From NCBI RefSeq assembly GCF_008831285.2, contig NC_045138.2, positions 9,827,205 through 9,891,204 of the forward strand: a stretch of 64,000 bases of DNA, read 5' to 3'. Positions 1-11,900 of the stretch are shown here, in pieces; positions within the stretch are counted from its first letter, which is position 1; every line of letters begins with the position of its first letter. A model generated the notes under the pieces. It was not told the DNA's origin, made no database searches, and was given only the letters and a program-made list of their open reading frames with translations. A program made the position numbers and the translations under genes. This stretch comes from Nymphaea colorata (taxonomy: Eukaryota; Streptophyta; Magnoliopsida; Nymphaeales; Nymphaeaceae).

Positions 1-1790
1 GTTTTTAGAATTTCCAATGATGTTGTCTAGAAACATGTTATCATGTATACATGATTTTTGCCAAAATCATGGGAAAATAAAAAACACGTTTCAGCTACAA
101 TTTGACTGTATGTTGAGCATTCGAAATTTCATATAACATACCCTCAACAATATGACCTGCTTAGGAACATCAATCTATATTGATATTTACCATATACTTA
201 TGATGAACGTGTGAATTTATTTTTTGCACTTGAACAGCATACTTTGCACCATTTATTTCATTCTTTCCTTTTTTTTCTTTTTGAGTACTATTTGAACTTT
301 AGGGCTTTCTACCTCACTCATGTAGCGAGCTTCCAATGAGTGACATGATCTAGACCAACTGGTTATAGAGAGCTAGAGATTGGGTATTCTTTGTATATAC
401 TTGCACATGTCAAGAATGCCACAAATTAAGAATGCTTACATATGTTTTTCATGTCATATACAAGGTTTATATTTATCAAATTTTCTACATAGTCATGTAA
501 TGAGTATTGGTCAGTAAACTAGTTTGCCTTAGGATTTGAGGCTCAAAGTATTTATCACAGTTACTTGTATGAACCAAGTAAGCTCCAAGTATCAACTAGG
601 CATGAAGTCTAGTTACTCTTAATTGGCCCCTTTTCATTGAATTCAAAACGCCTAGGGTGGTTGAAGCCAGCTACTTAATCAAACAAAGCCTACCGAAGCG
701 AAAACATGCATATTCACTTCTTTTTCTTAACAAAAGTTGTTTGAGGTGCAACTTTCTACTCATATTCATAATTTTAAGGTGTGCTCTTTCTTTCTCTATT
801 AATGATCTGATGTATGCATTTTCATGAAGTGGTCAAATTAAATTACATATATCATACCTTACAATCTAATTAAAATAATTTAATCATGCATATTTAATGC
901 CTAGTTATGTAAATTTTAGCATACGATACATACACGAACATGCCTTTTTGTGACCACACCTGCCGTATGGTTGAAAATCCATCATCCTTAGTGTGGGTGG
1001 GTGGGTGGGGGAGAGGGAGAGAGAGCACGCGTATAAGTGGAAAATGATATTTTCACTTTCATGCATTCTGCTAACTCTGACAAACGAGCTCATGCATCAA
1101 TAGTATTATTGCTCATAAGTCTTGTTAGCATGAGAAAAATATAGGGCTGAATTTTATTCCTAACTACATAAAGGAAAATTAAAAAATTAGTTATCCCTTG
1201 CAAAGGCCTAAGTTTAAGAAAGTCAAGCATATTGTCCATCTACAATATTCCACCCTATTTAAGAAAGTGACATATTCAATCCCTCGTAAGTTCTTTAATA
1301 GAGACATCACCTATTGACTTCTAAAATAAAATTCATATGCTCAATCATATAGTAAAGTAGGTCATGAAGAAAATATGAGTACTGGCTTCCTACCTACTTG
1401 GTCTGTACTCTGGATCCTCAAGTTACGAGCACATTATATCAACCTTTGATTTTTTTCTCGCGCATTATTGTTTTGATTGCCACTAATTACTCCTACTCGC
1501 ACTGAGTTCCATTGCATCTCTATAAATTCCCTATTAGTGCTCTATTATTTGTTTCCTTCTCTATTTTTTTGTTAGATAGTCTACAATAGAGAATTGTTTA
1601 GTTGTTTACAATTTGCTGGCACCTACAATCTTTGTGTTAACTTCAACATTAATAACTCGAAGAAACTTCTCTTTGAGAGACATTTCAAAGGTGAGCTAAA
1701 AAGTGCGCAAACTCAAATGGAGACAACTACAGATGTGAGGCCTAGAGATTTATGAGGTAGAACTAAATATTCTTGAATAAATTGTACATG
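1..1790. other. AT-rich intergenic DNA, no gene seen
   Basis: No reading frame longer than about 60 codons looks coding on either strand. There is a short purine-rich (GGTGG/GAGA) stretch around 985-1025 and otherwise AT-rich sequence. I see no recognisable transposon protein, LTR or RNA gene here. Confidence 0.5.
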
Positions 1791-1794
1791 TTCA

Positions 1795-2345
1795 TGTTGA
1801 ATTATTAAATCATAATTGGAGTTAAAGTGGAAGCATGCCTAAATCCATTTTAAAGAGAATGACAATAGAATTTGACAGCAGGATCTTTCGACGTCTCTTT
1901 GCAGTATGTGATCTCTCTTAGATGGAAAAAAATCCCTGAAAATTCTTGTTCTCTACATATGACCTAAGGGACCACTACCCTTTTATATTGAGATTAATTT
2001 CAGATTCAGATTATTATAGAATCCAAAATTATGCACATGTATCTACACATAAAAACATTACTTGAATACATTTTGAAGAAAGCAACGATAACATTTGAAA
2101 TAGAATCTTCCGTGGTCTTTACGTAGTACATGGTATCTCTCAGATGGGAAAGAGAAAACCCTGAAAAATTTTGTTTTCTACGTATTACCTAAGAGACAAC
2201 TACCTTTTCATATAAGACTCATTTCGGATTTAGCCTATTATAGAATCCAAAATTATACATGTATCTACACATAAAAAATTACCTTATGCCCTATGAAATG
2301 ACTATATTATCTAACTTAATTGATCACTTTACAAATACTTTCTCT
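1795..2345. repeat. Two adjacent diverged copies of a ~250-300 bp repeat
   Basis: Copy 1 (about 1795-2060) and copy 2 (about 2045-2345) share the ordered words ATAGAATTTGA/ATAGAATCT, a CAGATGGGAAA-like block, CCCTGAAAA, a CCTAAG(A/G)GAC block, TAGAATCCAAAATTAT and ATGTATCTACACATAAAA. A third copy lies at about 3058-3375. The repeats may be LTR pieces of the copia fragment that sits between copies 2 and 3, but no TG...CA termini could be fixed. Confidence 0.6.
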
Positions 2346-2510
2346 CAAATGGGCCAGGTCGGGCCTTGAACAACCTCGTCATGGCTTGAAACCCGGCCCG
2401 ACTCGGCCCGTTAATAGTCAGGCTGGGTAGCAGGCTGACCTGGTCCAGGTTTGGGTAGTTACCAGTGCAAAATTACCGAGCCGAGCCGGCCCAGCCCAAC
2501 CTGATGGCCA
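2341..2510. mobile_element. GC-rich hAT-like remnant
   Basis: An abrupt GC-rich island rich in GGGCC, GGCCCG and CGGCCC words sits inside AT-rich DNA and abuts the copia pol fragment. The composition matches the two better preserved hAT-type elements at 29770-30661 and 49898-50578. No terminal repeat or target duplication could be fixed, so this is inference from composition. Confidence 0.35.
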
Positions 2511-2872
2511 GGTCAATTGCTTGTTGGAAGCTCATATGATCCTCTTCTATCAAGCATGTATCAACCTCATGTGCTTGGAAATAGACAACATAATCATATG
2601 AAAATATGCTCCTTATTCTCTAGTGGATCGACTGGTACTGCTATTTGATTTTTTTTTATATTATTGAGTTTGTTCTTTAGTGGTTTGATTAGGGATATCC
2701 TCATCATTGCCTTCATCTGAATTTGTTGATGGCACAATATTCAGAATAAAGACCTGACTGTTGTCTACAATATTTGTATGAGGATACTGAGGTTCCTCTT
2801 CAAAGGTAATATTTTTAAATTTATCACCTCCTCCAAAATCAACATCCTCAAAAGAATGAGTATTTCCCATCT
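2505..2872 (-). pseudogene. Ty1/copia pol fragment (integrase-RT linker and start of RT)
   Basis: On the minus strand an open stretch (2870-2661) reads as the acidic, low-complexity linker typical between copia integrase and reverse transcriptase. After a stop the sequence continues with a segment containing DYVVYFQAHEVD and SFQQAIDL, which matches the family's DYV.YLQE...(D/S)F.QA block at the start of copia RT. The RT is then cut off by the GC-rich remnant at about 2500. It is a dead fragment with stops and no ends of its own. Confidence 0.6.
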
Positions 2873-3057
2873 CAAAGAACCTTAAGTGTCATAAAATTTA
2901 TAACCCATTTACTTCTGAGAGTTCCAAGAGAATAGCGATAACCGTCGTAGAGTCTAGTTTCTTTTCATTTCATCTTTATGACCTTCCCTCAGTTGGACAT
3001 CTCTAAACATGAAAGTGTCTCATACTAGGTGTTTTGTTCATCCACAATTCTGAATGA

Positions 3058-3375
3058 TCGAATCATAACTAGAGTCAAAGTGCAAAAGTACTTGAATCCA
3101 TCTCAAAGATAACGACTGTAGAATCTGATGACATGATTTTTCGAGGCCTCTACATACTATGTGGTCTTTTAGATGGGGAAAAGAAAACCTTAAAAGTTCA
3201 TTTCTTTTATATATGACCTGGGGGAACATTACCCTTTTAAGACTAATTTTAGATTCACCGTATCATAAAGTATAAAATTACGTACAAGTATCTGCACATA
3301 TAAAAAATTATCTCATGCATTATGAAATGATTAATATCCAATTTAATTTATCACTTTAACGATTTTCCCCTCAAA
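3058..3375. repeat. Third copy of the 1.8-2.3 kb repeat
   Basis: Shares with the two copies upstream the blocks for CAAAGTGCAAAAGTACTTGAATCCAT, TAGATGGGGAAAAGAAAACC, ATGACCTGGGGGAAC, GTATCTGCACATA and TTATCTCATGCATTATGAAATG, with substitutions. Together with copies 1-2 it brackets the copia pol fragment. Confidence 0.55.
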
Positions 3376-4584
3376 TAGCAGATAATACCCAAATTTGCTT
3401 TGGACATATATAGGCCAACATAATAATTCTTAACATTAAGAAAATATATAGTGATCAACAGTAAGCCCAACAAGCCTAATTTAGCCAAACTACATGATCC
3501 ACACAAAAACATACAACAAAAACAAAAATTTCACACAAAGGATAAGTATAAGATACAAATAAAATCAAACTACATGCTTGGATATTCAATCTAGTGTGTG
3601 CACGGAGTGAGGATGAGCAAGAAGAAAGGTATCCCTAAATTCCCACACAATGGATAATTCATCTAATGATCCTACATAAATGTTCTAAAACATTAAAAAC
3701 AACCCTAATCGCGACAAAAACAAGCTATATTTTCTACAAAATATGAAATATATGACACAAAAAAAGAAGCAATTCAATAAACTGATTAATTGAACTTTAC
3801 TTGATTGAATAAACTGATTCTAATTTTGGAAATATTTCTTAAAGGATATTTCCTATTAAAATAATCAGTGCACCAGATTTAATGAAACGTTCACACAATG
3901 TCAGGTCAAAGCCTTATGCATGCAACGTGAAAAAGTTGGATCTAGATAATTCTAGCAATCACTCAGTAACCAGTATTACTTCAATGAAAAAGAAAAAACG
4001 AAGTGCATAATTACAAACTTACTATGGAATAGAATTAAACCTATAATACAATTCAAGATTTATATTGCCTAGTAACCCCAAAATTATCCACAGGTAAAAC
4101 TCAAATTGAGTCAATAAATCGAGTGCATTACTTGATAAAGTTTACAACACTAATGGAGCTCTACTGTTCCATGAGTCTCTGCAAAAGATTGGGTGATTCA
4201 TGAAATATTATCACATTATTAGGGCAGATTCATGTTATAGTAACAACCCGTTACTATTCTCAAGCACCTCAAGAAGGAGCTAAGCTAACCTTCAACGTCT
4301 AACTAACTAACCAACTACCTACTCCTAGGTTAGTTCTATAATCATGTCACACTTTGCAAAACGTAGGCTGATCCTTTACAGCACATCCAAAAACACTCAT
4401 AGAACATCTGAATTATAATGTATAGAGAACTGAAATAACATACTTCTAAAGAAGCAAACTAAAACAAGAATGATAAATAAGAAATAACCAAAATCAAACA
4501 AAACTAGATAAAACCTTTGAGCATAAAAAGGAAATAAGCAAACTAGAAAGTTAATGCATAAACAATTGCAAACTTGAGATTTTT
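3376..4584. other. Intergenic DNA, nothing recognised
   Basis: AT-rich DNA without a convincing coding frame. The longest frames are short and in no known family. Confidence 0.5.
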
Positions 4585-4795
4585 CTTTAAGGTTGCACTT
4601 GGATGGCACCCTTAAAAATGGGTGCTTGTGCAAACCTGATTTTGTGTAAGTCATTTTTATAAATGAGTTTTCAAAGCTTGGTTTGTCTGTTTGGGTGACA
4701 TGACAAAAATCAGCTTTTTACATTTTAAAAAATAGCTTTTGTGTGGATGACAAAAATAAGTTTTAAGTGTGTCTTGAAAAACTAATGTGAGTTGA
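4585..4795. mobile_element. MITE-like repeat of the TTTGGATGAC family, diverged
   Basis: Contains CTTGGATGGCACCCTTAAAA, GATTTTGTGTAAGTC, a CTTGGTTTGTCTGTTTGGGT block and GTGTGGATGACAAAAATAAG in the same order as the copy at 22437-22615. The repeated idea is a TTTGGATGAC word bracketing AAAACC..GGTTTT half-palindromes. The ends are not sharp. Confidence 0.45.
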
Positions 4796-5800
4796 ATTGT
4801 AGTTAATTTATAGTTAATTTAAATCTACAAGGTTACTCTCTTTTCAAAATATCCATTCCCTTACACAGAGCCGTTACCAGCTGGTACTAAATCCACCTAT
4901 CGGTATACTATCTAAAATGGTTAAGGCACCTGCCAAATGAGGAACATCAAAAGCACATAGCATCCCTGTGAATTTGGAAAATCAGTCAGATTTACAAGCA
5001 TCATAATAAATGAACATATACCGTATGCATGACCAATTAAGAAATCAAGCAAAAACACCAAAACAAATAAATGACATAGAAGAACATCAGTATCATGCTT
5101 CAGGTTTTGAAATATGAAACTAAATTTAAATGGAGTTCTACTGCTTTACCAACTAGACCACCAGCACCAAATCACAAATTGGCAGCCAGTCCCTTAGTTT
5201 GTTATATGTCATGCATGTCACCTTGGTAGAGAATCAGACACAATGCCCTTAATGAAGAATGTAACTAGGCAGTAAACAAAAATATGAAAAAACACTTGCT
5301 ATTTCTTCATTTAGGAGCCCTATGTTGTTATTATCTACCAGAAAAATGAGAATAGGAGCTCGATCGTTTCCATGGATGTGACCTTATGGTTGTCATATGT
5401 CAACAAAAGAGATCCTCTTCTTTCATTTCTAAAAGCCTGACTGTCTATTGTCTTGCAGTATTTGGAATAGGTCTCATAAAAAAGGATACATTGGAATCCT
5501 TTGATGAGAAAATGAAAAATATTGCTTTACTTCTTTTGGGGGACTATTTTCTTCTTGGTTATCTTCACAAAAAGCTTGAAGAAAAGGTAAAAGTCAGTTT
5601 TAAATAACTATTTGGAAGGAATTGGATCGCACATTGACATAAAGACATAATCTAAAAGGATAAACACGATCTTAGAAACACATAATATAACCTATGTATC
5701 ATGGAACCCAAACATGTGTAAAGATAGAAAGAGATCAATTTGATTCATTTTCAACGGGAAATTTTAGAGGCAAATGGAAGGTAAACATAATGGCCTTCCG
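4796..5800. other. Intergenic DNA, nothing recognised
   Basis: Only short frames (for example 5386-5607 +) with no family resemblance. No repeats with clear ends. Confidence 0.45.
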
Positions 5801-6059
5801 ATTGCTCGCTAAAATATTCTTTCTAATTCCCAACACTGTCTGTGATAAAGCGTTAAATTATCGGCCTTCATGCCGTAACCAGACACAGCAGAACCTTGCC
5901 ATAAATCTAGTTCCATCCTCAATCTCCATAACAATGATTCCATGTTAAATCGCAAAAGTAGGAATCCGTTCCGAAACAAACCTGCTGGCGTTGTCTCCAT
6001 TCATTTATAGCCAAAAAGTGAGATGTGTATAACAAAAATTCAGGAGAAGCAAAAATTAT

Positions 6060-6440
6060 GCAGCTTACCGCTATACATTCATCTAGGATCTAAGCAAGAA
6101 GCTGTGTCTCCCATGCTGGGAGGTCTGAAGGAAACATAAGACGATCAGCAAACTTCTTGACAAACAGAAGGTCAGGTCTCAACAAGCTTCTTCCTTCAAG
6201 GCTTACCTATAAGTGTTTTATACAACTGACACAAGGTTTAGCAAAGCATATCACCAAAACATGATCAAGGACTTCCATATTAGACAAGCCTTTCACCATA
6301 GGATAGGTCATTCACTTACCTTCTCCTTCATCAACGCCAAAAGCTACCCATAGATCTATTCCCCTTTTCATAGACATTATCGTTACACCTACCTCTTCTT
6401 TGTCAATCTTCGGTCATTTTCTTGAAAAGTTACCAATTTT
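6060..6440 (-). pseudogene. Possible degraded exons of an unidentified gene
   Basis: On the minus strand 6210-6075 reads as a coherent peptide containing RSLLRPDLLFVKKFADRLMF and SDLPAWETQLLA, a stop, then ILDECIA followed directly by a GGTAAGC splice-donor-like site. Another stretch (about 6400-6320) reads MKRGIDLWVAFGVDEGE before GGTAAGTG. These look like remnants of exons, but I cannot name the family. The stop argues for decay, and chance is a real alternative. Confidence 0.25.
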
Positions 6441-6792
6441 TAGCCAGATTGTACACGTGAACTTCAGGCTTTCTATGTAAAAGAGCAGACGAGAACATGT
6501 CAGAAGTCTCAACACCTCTTTAATCACTCCTGCTGCTGAGATACTGTAGCCTTTGATCATACACTCATTTTGAGCCTTTGTAAACCCCAGATAACAATAG
6601 GAAAGCAAGATTTCCAGCAAGCATTTATCTAGCTTTTTGAAATCTACATTTAAACCAGGTTTACAATTCTTGAATGATATCAGGTTTTAAGCCTCTCTTT
6701 TTTCTAAATTTAAAACCAACGCATCTCCAAACTTTTCTAGCAACGGAACAAGAGAAGAAAACATAGTATGCATCTCTTTTGGCTACCATCAT

Positions 6793-7056
6793 AAGTTTGG
6801 ACATCGGGCTAGCTTAGCCCGATTCAAGGTTGAGCTCAAGCCAGCTCGGACCATGTGCACACGGTTCGGGCCCAGGCCTGACCCAACCTCGCTTTAATAG
6901 AACATATTTAGAATATATAAATTTAATATAAAAACATATAATAAAAATATTTTTTGATATATACATTGTCAGGCCAAGTTGTGCTATCCGAAGGTCAACT
7001 CGACCCGCGCTGGATACCTTAAAGCCCTTCAGGCACTTTGGCCTGATCCCTAGTTT
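6793..7056. mobile_element. Diverged hAT-like remnant with GC-rich ends and AT-rich centre
   Basis: The left end reads TTGGACATCGGGCTAGC and the right end, reverse-complemented, CTAGGGATCAGGCCAAAG. Both recall the TAGGGGTGGGCATCGGGC terminus of the elements at 29.8 and 49.9 kb. The middle (6890-6965) is extremely AT-rich. No intact target duplication was found. Confidence 0.35.
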
Positions 7057-8380
7057 TAATTCTTCTTCGTTTTCTTCTACACTGGCTTATCCTTTGTCTC
7101 CTTGGGACCGGCTCCTAGAAGTCCTTGTTCTCGCTGATCTTTGTCCTCTTCGCTTCCATTTGTTGGTTTGAGGCTTATTATAAGTTGGGCAGGTTTGTAT
7201 TTCCCATCTTCTTGTATTTTTCCTTTCCTTGATCTTCTGCATTCAATTGCCCTAGTTGCTACTGGTCGGCATTGGTGGGGGTGGTTCACTGTTTTCTTAT
7301 TCTGTGAATAAAGGCAGATTAATTTCTTGGCTGCATTTTCTTAGGGGGCATTTCTTGTTTTAGGTTTGTTTCGAGCACTTTGGAGCTCGCTGCCAGATGG
7401 TGGCCGATATGAGATAATGTCCTATTTGCATCCCAACTTCAGTTCAGAGTCTGAATTCGATGCTGGTTTTCGCCATCTTGGTTATGCCAAGATGTATATA
7501 AGTTTATGTTATGATGTTGCCCTTGAACTCAAATTTGGTCGAATTGAAGTTGTTGTTGTTTTCATCGGGCTGGGCCCACAGTCAAATAACCAGTCCACGT
7601 CCAAACCCCGATATCATCGATATTAATCTATAGGGGATCGGATGACACAGGTCCTATAATAGAAGGCCGCTACATGTTGCTATTCTTGGATTGCAAATTA
7701 GTTTAAAACGGTTAAAATTATTTTGCAAATTCATAAGATCGAAAAAGAGAGCTACAAACGATGTATGCTGGCCTCTATATTAAATTGGTGTGCAAATATA
7801 CGGTGAAACTAACAAGGCTGTTTTAGGAGAATAAATAATCAGGCCATTAATGATTTTCGCAGCGGGTCCTGCAAGTGACAGGAACAGCCGATGGAATCAA
7901 AGGGACAAGCAGCAGTCCACGCTGGAGAACGAGATTTTTTTCTCTTTAAGAAATTTCTATTCGAGAGTTTATGTTGTTGTTATTTCTTGACAGGCACACC
8001 ACTTTTGAAGTTCTATATATGATGTTAGCTCCCACTGAAACAATGGAACAAAGACTTATTTTCCATAATTCCTTAACTCAACTTTGTAAAGCTTGTCCAA
8101 AGTTTTTGCTGTTTCACGGATGAGCCTCAAAAGGCATCAACATACATGCAGCAAATGTTGAATTAATGTGAAATCTGAATTAGATCTCATTTAATTTGTT
8201 TTTTATGGAGTAATTTTCCATCTGATACTTAGTTTGTTCTAATGAGCAATCTGAATCCCTCTATGATTCCAAATCAACTTATTATGTTAGAACACATCAT
8301 TTATTGCTCTATTTTCGTCCTTATGGATTTAAAAATAGTTTAAGATAAATTTAAACTGATTTTAATTGCATTCAACCTTT
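7057..8380. other. Intergenic DNA upstream of the SDR gene
   Basis: No coding frame I trust. Frames at 7077-7289 (-) and 7366-7626 (+) are short, unmatched and without splice context. The promoter of the downstream gene must lie in or after this interval, but I cannot place a TATA box with confidence. Confidence 0.45.
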
Positions 8381-8387
8381 TTTAAGA

Positions 8388-8515
8388 GCAGTGGCAGAGC
8401 TAGATTTTGAGTGAGGACCACTTACTGTCTCTGACTTAGTGAGATGAGTGTGTTGAATTGACTCGGCGTCGACGCCACATGTGGCTGGACCCCAGCCTAT
8501 CTCTGTCACAATAAA
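8388..8515. mobile_element. MITE-like remnant with CAGTGGCRGAGCYA start
   Basis: Starts CAGTGGCAGAGCTAGATTTT and ends near GCCTATCTCTGTCACA, whose reverse complement resembles the start. CAGTGGCGGAGCCA is the common terminus of a plant hAT-type MITE group, and the same start recurs at 10026. No clear target duplication was seen. Confidence 0.4.
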
Positions 8516-8672
8516 AAATTTCAGTAGGTAGCGTGGACATTGAGTTGCAATTAAAGCATGCGAGTCATGTTGGAGATATTCACGAACATAGGGGCCAGTT
8601 TCTGAAATATTTGTAGCAATTGGGCCTCAAGTAAAAAATTCCACTTTGCACAACACCGGTTTGAACCAGACA

Positions 8673-8674
8673 GG

Positions 8675-8717
<43 letters not shown>

Positions 8718-8721
8718 AGAG
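8673..8721 (+). repeat. (GA)n microsatellite immediately before the SDR start codon
   Basis: A near-pure GA run ends one base before the ATG at 8722, so it lies in the 5' UTR. GA/CT tracts in plant leaders are known binding sites for GAGA-binding BBR/BPC proteins. Any regulatory role here is inference. Confidence 0.8.
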
Positions 8722-8911
8722 ATGCATCTGAGCGAGAACGAAGGCATCGAAGGGAATACCTTCGTAGTGACGGGCGGTTCGGGCTTCGTTGGATCCTCGC
8801 TTTGCCTCGAGCTCGTCCGTAGAGGAGCCCGTGAAGTTCGATCGCTCGACCTCCGGGCCAACTCCCCATGGATCCCTCGGCTCAGGGACAGGGGCGTCAT
8901 CTGCATTTCCG
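8722..8911 (+). CDS. SDR gene exon 1 (start codon, NAD(P)-binding motif)
   Basis: The ATG at 8722 follows the GA tract and opens the frame leading straight into the TGGSGFVG nucleotide-binding loop. The exon ends at 8911 before GTGGCC. One base of a glycine codon is carried over into exon 2 (phase 1). Confidence 0.85.
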
Positions 8912-11900
8912 GTGGCCTTTCTCTATATATAGAATACTCAAGTTCATTAGTCCGCAAAAATGTTTGTTGTTTTCTCCGTTGACTAATCCATTCGAATTCT
9001 AGAAACGATTTCGCGCATACGAAGTTTGGCCCTTTTATTACTTTGAATGTGTTCTCAGCTTTGAATGCGTATGTTCAAATAACTTTGTTGGTCCATCATG
9101 TTTAAAATTTGGAGATCTTATTGCAGTTAGACTTGAATTTGGTAACTTTGAATTAAAGAGTATTACTTTCAGACATTGGAAATGTTTTTAGTTCCGCATG
9201 CTTATGTTTGGTGCTCATTATCTGCCTCCAATTAACTTTTGTTGATAATTTTGTAGATCATATTTGTGTTATATGTTTTCCATCTTTGCATAATTTTATC
9301 TTTTTGGCTAAACTGGAGAGGCTAAGTGGTCCGTTGTTTCAGTAAAAAGAAAGAAAAGAGATCGAATGGCTGGTGTAACGGATTCTATTTCTTGTGCTGT
9401 TTAGGGGATGTGAGCAAGAAGGAGGACGTCGAGAAAGCATTCCGTGGTGCTAACTGTGTTTTCCATCTTGCTTCTTATGGCATGTCGGGCAAGGAAATGC
9501 TCCAAGCTGCGCGCATTGATGAAGTTAATATAAATGGTACCTGCCATGTTCTGGATGTTTGTTTCGAATTTGGGGTCCAGAGGCTGGTCTATATGAGCAC
9601 TTACAATGTTGTCTTCGGTGGTAATGAGATTGTAAACGGAAACGAGCTGCTGAATTACTTCCCAGTGGATGCACATGTAGATCCGTATAGTCGGAGTAAG
9701 AGCCTGGCAGAACAATTGGTTTTGAAGAGCAACTGTCGGCGTTCCAAGTATGTGTGAACTTTTCTTGTTTTCTTTCTATTGTTCTTAGTTCATTTTTGCT
9801 AGCCATGCAAGCATGGAAATAGTGATTAGTATTCCTCCGGAACAGGGCATTATCATGATCTTACTGAAAATTCAAAGTATGGTTGTTTGTCGCTTAAGAA
9901 TGATTTGTTGATTGGGAAAGTTCCCTTTCGTTGTAATATACTTGGTGCAAATTTTTGGTCTGCATTTATGGAACTATAACTATATTTGGTAGAAGTTAGA
10001 ACCTTTCCGTATGTTCTGTGGATTTGCATCAGTGGCGGAGCCAAAAATATCTGAATGAGGGGCACTGATACTTTAATCACATTTTTTAATGGGACAGTCA
10101 ATATGTAAATAATAGAAGTGTATAAGGTATTAATTATACAGGTAAACAATTTATGTGGGACTTGTGGGGACGATCGCCCATACCAGTGTTACGAACGAGG
10201 CCATCTTCCTATCTCTCACGGCACCAAAGAGAAGAAACCAATGTAGAGAAAGAAGAAGACAGATGCAGAGATTGTATGCGGTTCAAAGACAAAGTTCTCC
10301 CGGCTGCCGCCGTCAGAGCAGTTTTTCACTATCATAGAAGAATCCAAGAACACAAGAGAAGCTGCACCCTTCATTAACAGGGGTTGCATGGTGATTTTGA
10401 TTTATTGTGATCTTTATTGTGCTGGTTGAGATTGACATAGTTTTGCACCTTGTTCTATATGCTGACATGATACACTTGTTTTCTTCTACTCATTTATGGG
10501 CTCCAATACACTTATTTTCTACAATCTTGTGTTAAGGGGACATAAAATTACACATTTTTTAAAGGCGAGCCCTCTTCTTTACTCTATGCTTTAATGTTTT
10601 GCTTGAAGCATTTTGAACTTTTTCATTGAGTACATTGTTATAGATTTGGATTAGTATGTGAAATGCATAAAATGATGTCATACCACCAAAGGTTATTTCA
10701 TAAAATTTGATATTTGGCACCAACTTTGTGGAAAAGCTTGGCTAACCTGCATCACATGGGTGCGGGTGCTGGTACAAGTGTAGATCCAGATGTGGGTGCA
10801 AGTGAGTGATTTTTTTTTTTTAAAAAATCAGGTGCGGGTCCAACAATGGTATATGAATATAATCAATAGTTTTACATGCTTATATTTTTTCCTGTTCCAA
10901 GTCAAATTTTATTTGAAGGTTATTTTAATCCACTTCTAAATTTTACATTTAATAAAAAGTTGTATTTTTAGAATATTGGTAGACCCTAGTCATCCTTTTA
11001 AAAAGGATGACCTATGGTTGTGTCATCCTTTTCAAAGGATGAATGAGGGTGGATAGAGTGGGGGTGGATGTAGTGGGGGTGGATGTATGCGTCATGCATG
11101 ATTGAAAAAAGATAAAGAGAGGAAGGAAAAAGGAAGAGAGAGGAAGTGAGGAACAAAAAAAGTGAGTAAAGAGAAAGTGAAAGAAAAACGAGAGAGAGAT
11201 ATGCGAAACAAGAGAGAAGAAAGAGAGAGAGAGAGATGCATCTTGCCCACCATTCCAGATTGTCAGAAAGAAGCACACCATCACTAGCAAGGAGTGGTAA
11301 GCTTATTTTTGCTTTTTCTTTTTCTTTTAAGGAGAAAAGGGCAAGTGCAGTCAGTCGCACTCTACTCACTTTGACCAAGCCGGGTGCTGTGTTGAAGCAA
11401 AATTTGCACCACACTCGAACCCACGTTATCTCTACCTTTCTTCTATGTCCATGTAATGCACGTGGTTGAGCATGATCAGAGGAACTTGTCTAAAAATTAG
11501 GTTTCATAATTCTAAATGAAATCATGTTGGTTGTAGAAAATGTGGTTGATCAACTAATTCACTTATCAATGATAGGTTGACCTATTGATGGCAGTTTTGT
11601 AAAATGCATAATGTATCCCATTTGGTTGGATCCAAATTTAGATACATAAGGTAACATAAAATAACACGACATAGCATAGAATATGGCAAATCTAATGTTC
11701 TATATTAGAATTTAAAAATTCACAACAAAATTAGAAAACTAAAAAATACAAAATAATGTGTTGAATAACATTTACGTTAGCTGGTGTTTTGAATATTTAA
11801 TAGTTTTAGGAACAACTCTTTATTAATAATTGTTTTAGTCTTGGACTTATTTTATAATTTGTTGGTTTCACCCTAATTCTCTTTTAACATGAGATTAGGG

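Noticed and set aside
8580-8957. Minus-strand Ser/Leu-rich frames over the SDR first exon
   Set aside because: They are the reverse of the GA tract and of the real exon on the plus strand.
10153-10377. 74-codon Arg-rich frame after the CAGTGGCGGAGCC remnant
   Set aside because: Overlapped by a second open frame, no splice context and no family.
11012-11414. 138- and 92-codon Ser/Leu/Phe-rich minus frames
   Set aside because: Produced by the purine tract at 11100-11240; no family match.
11405-11430. B-box-like word (GGGTTCGAGTG on the minus strand), possible SINE or tRNA
   Set aside because: No A box at the proper distance and no cloverleaf could be drawn.
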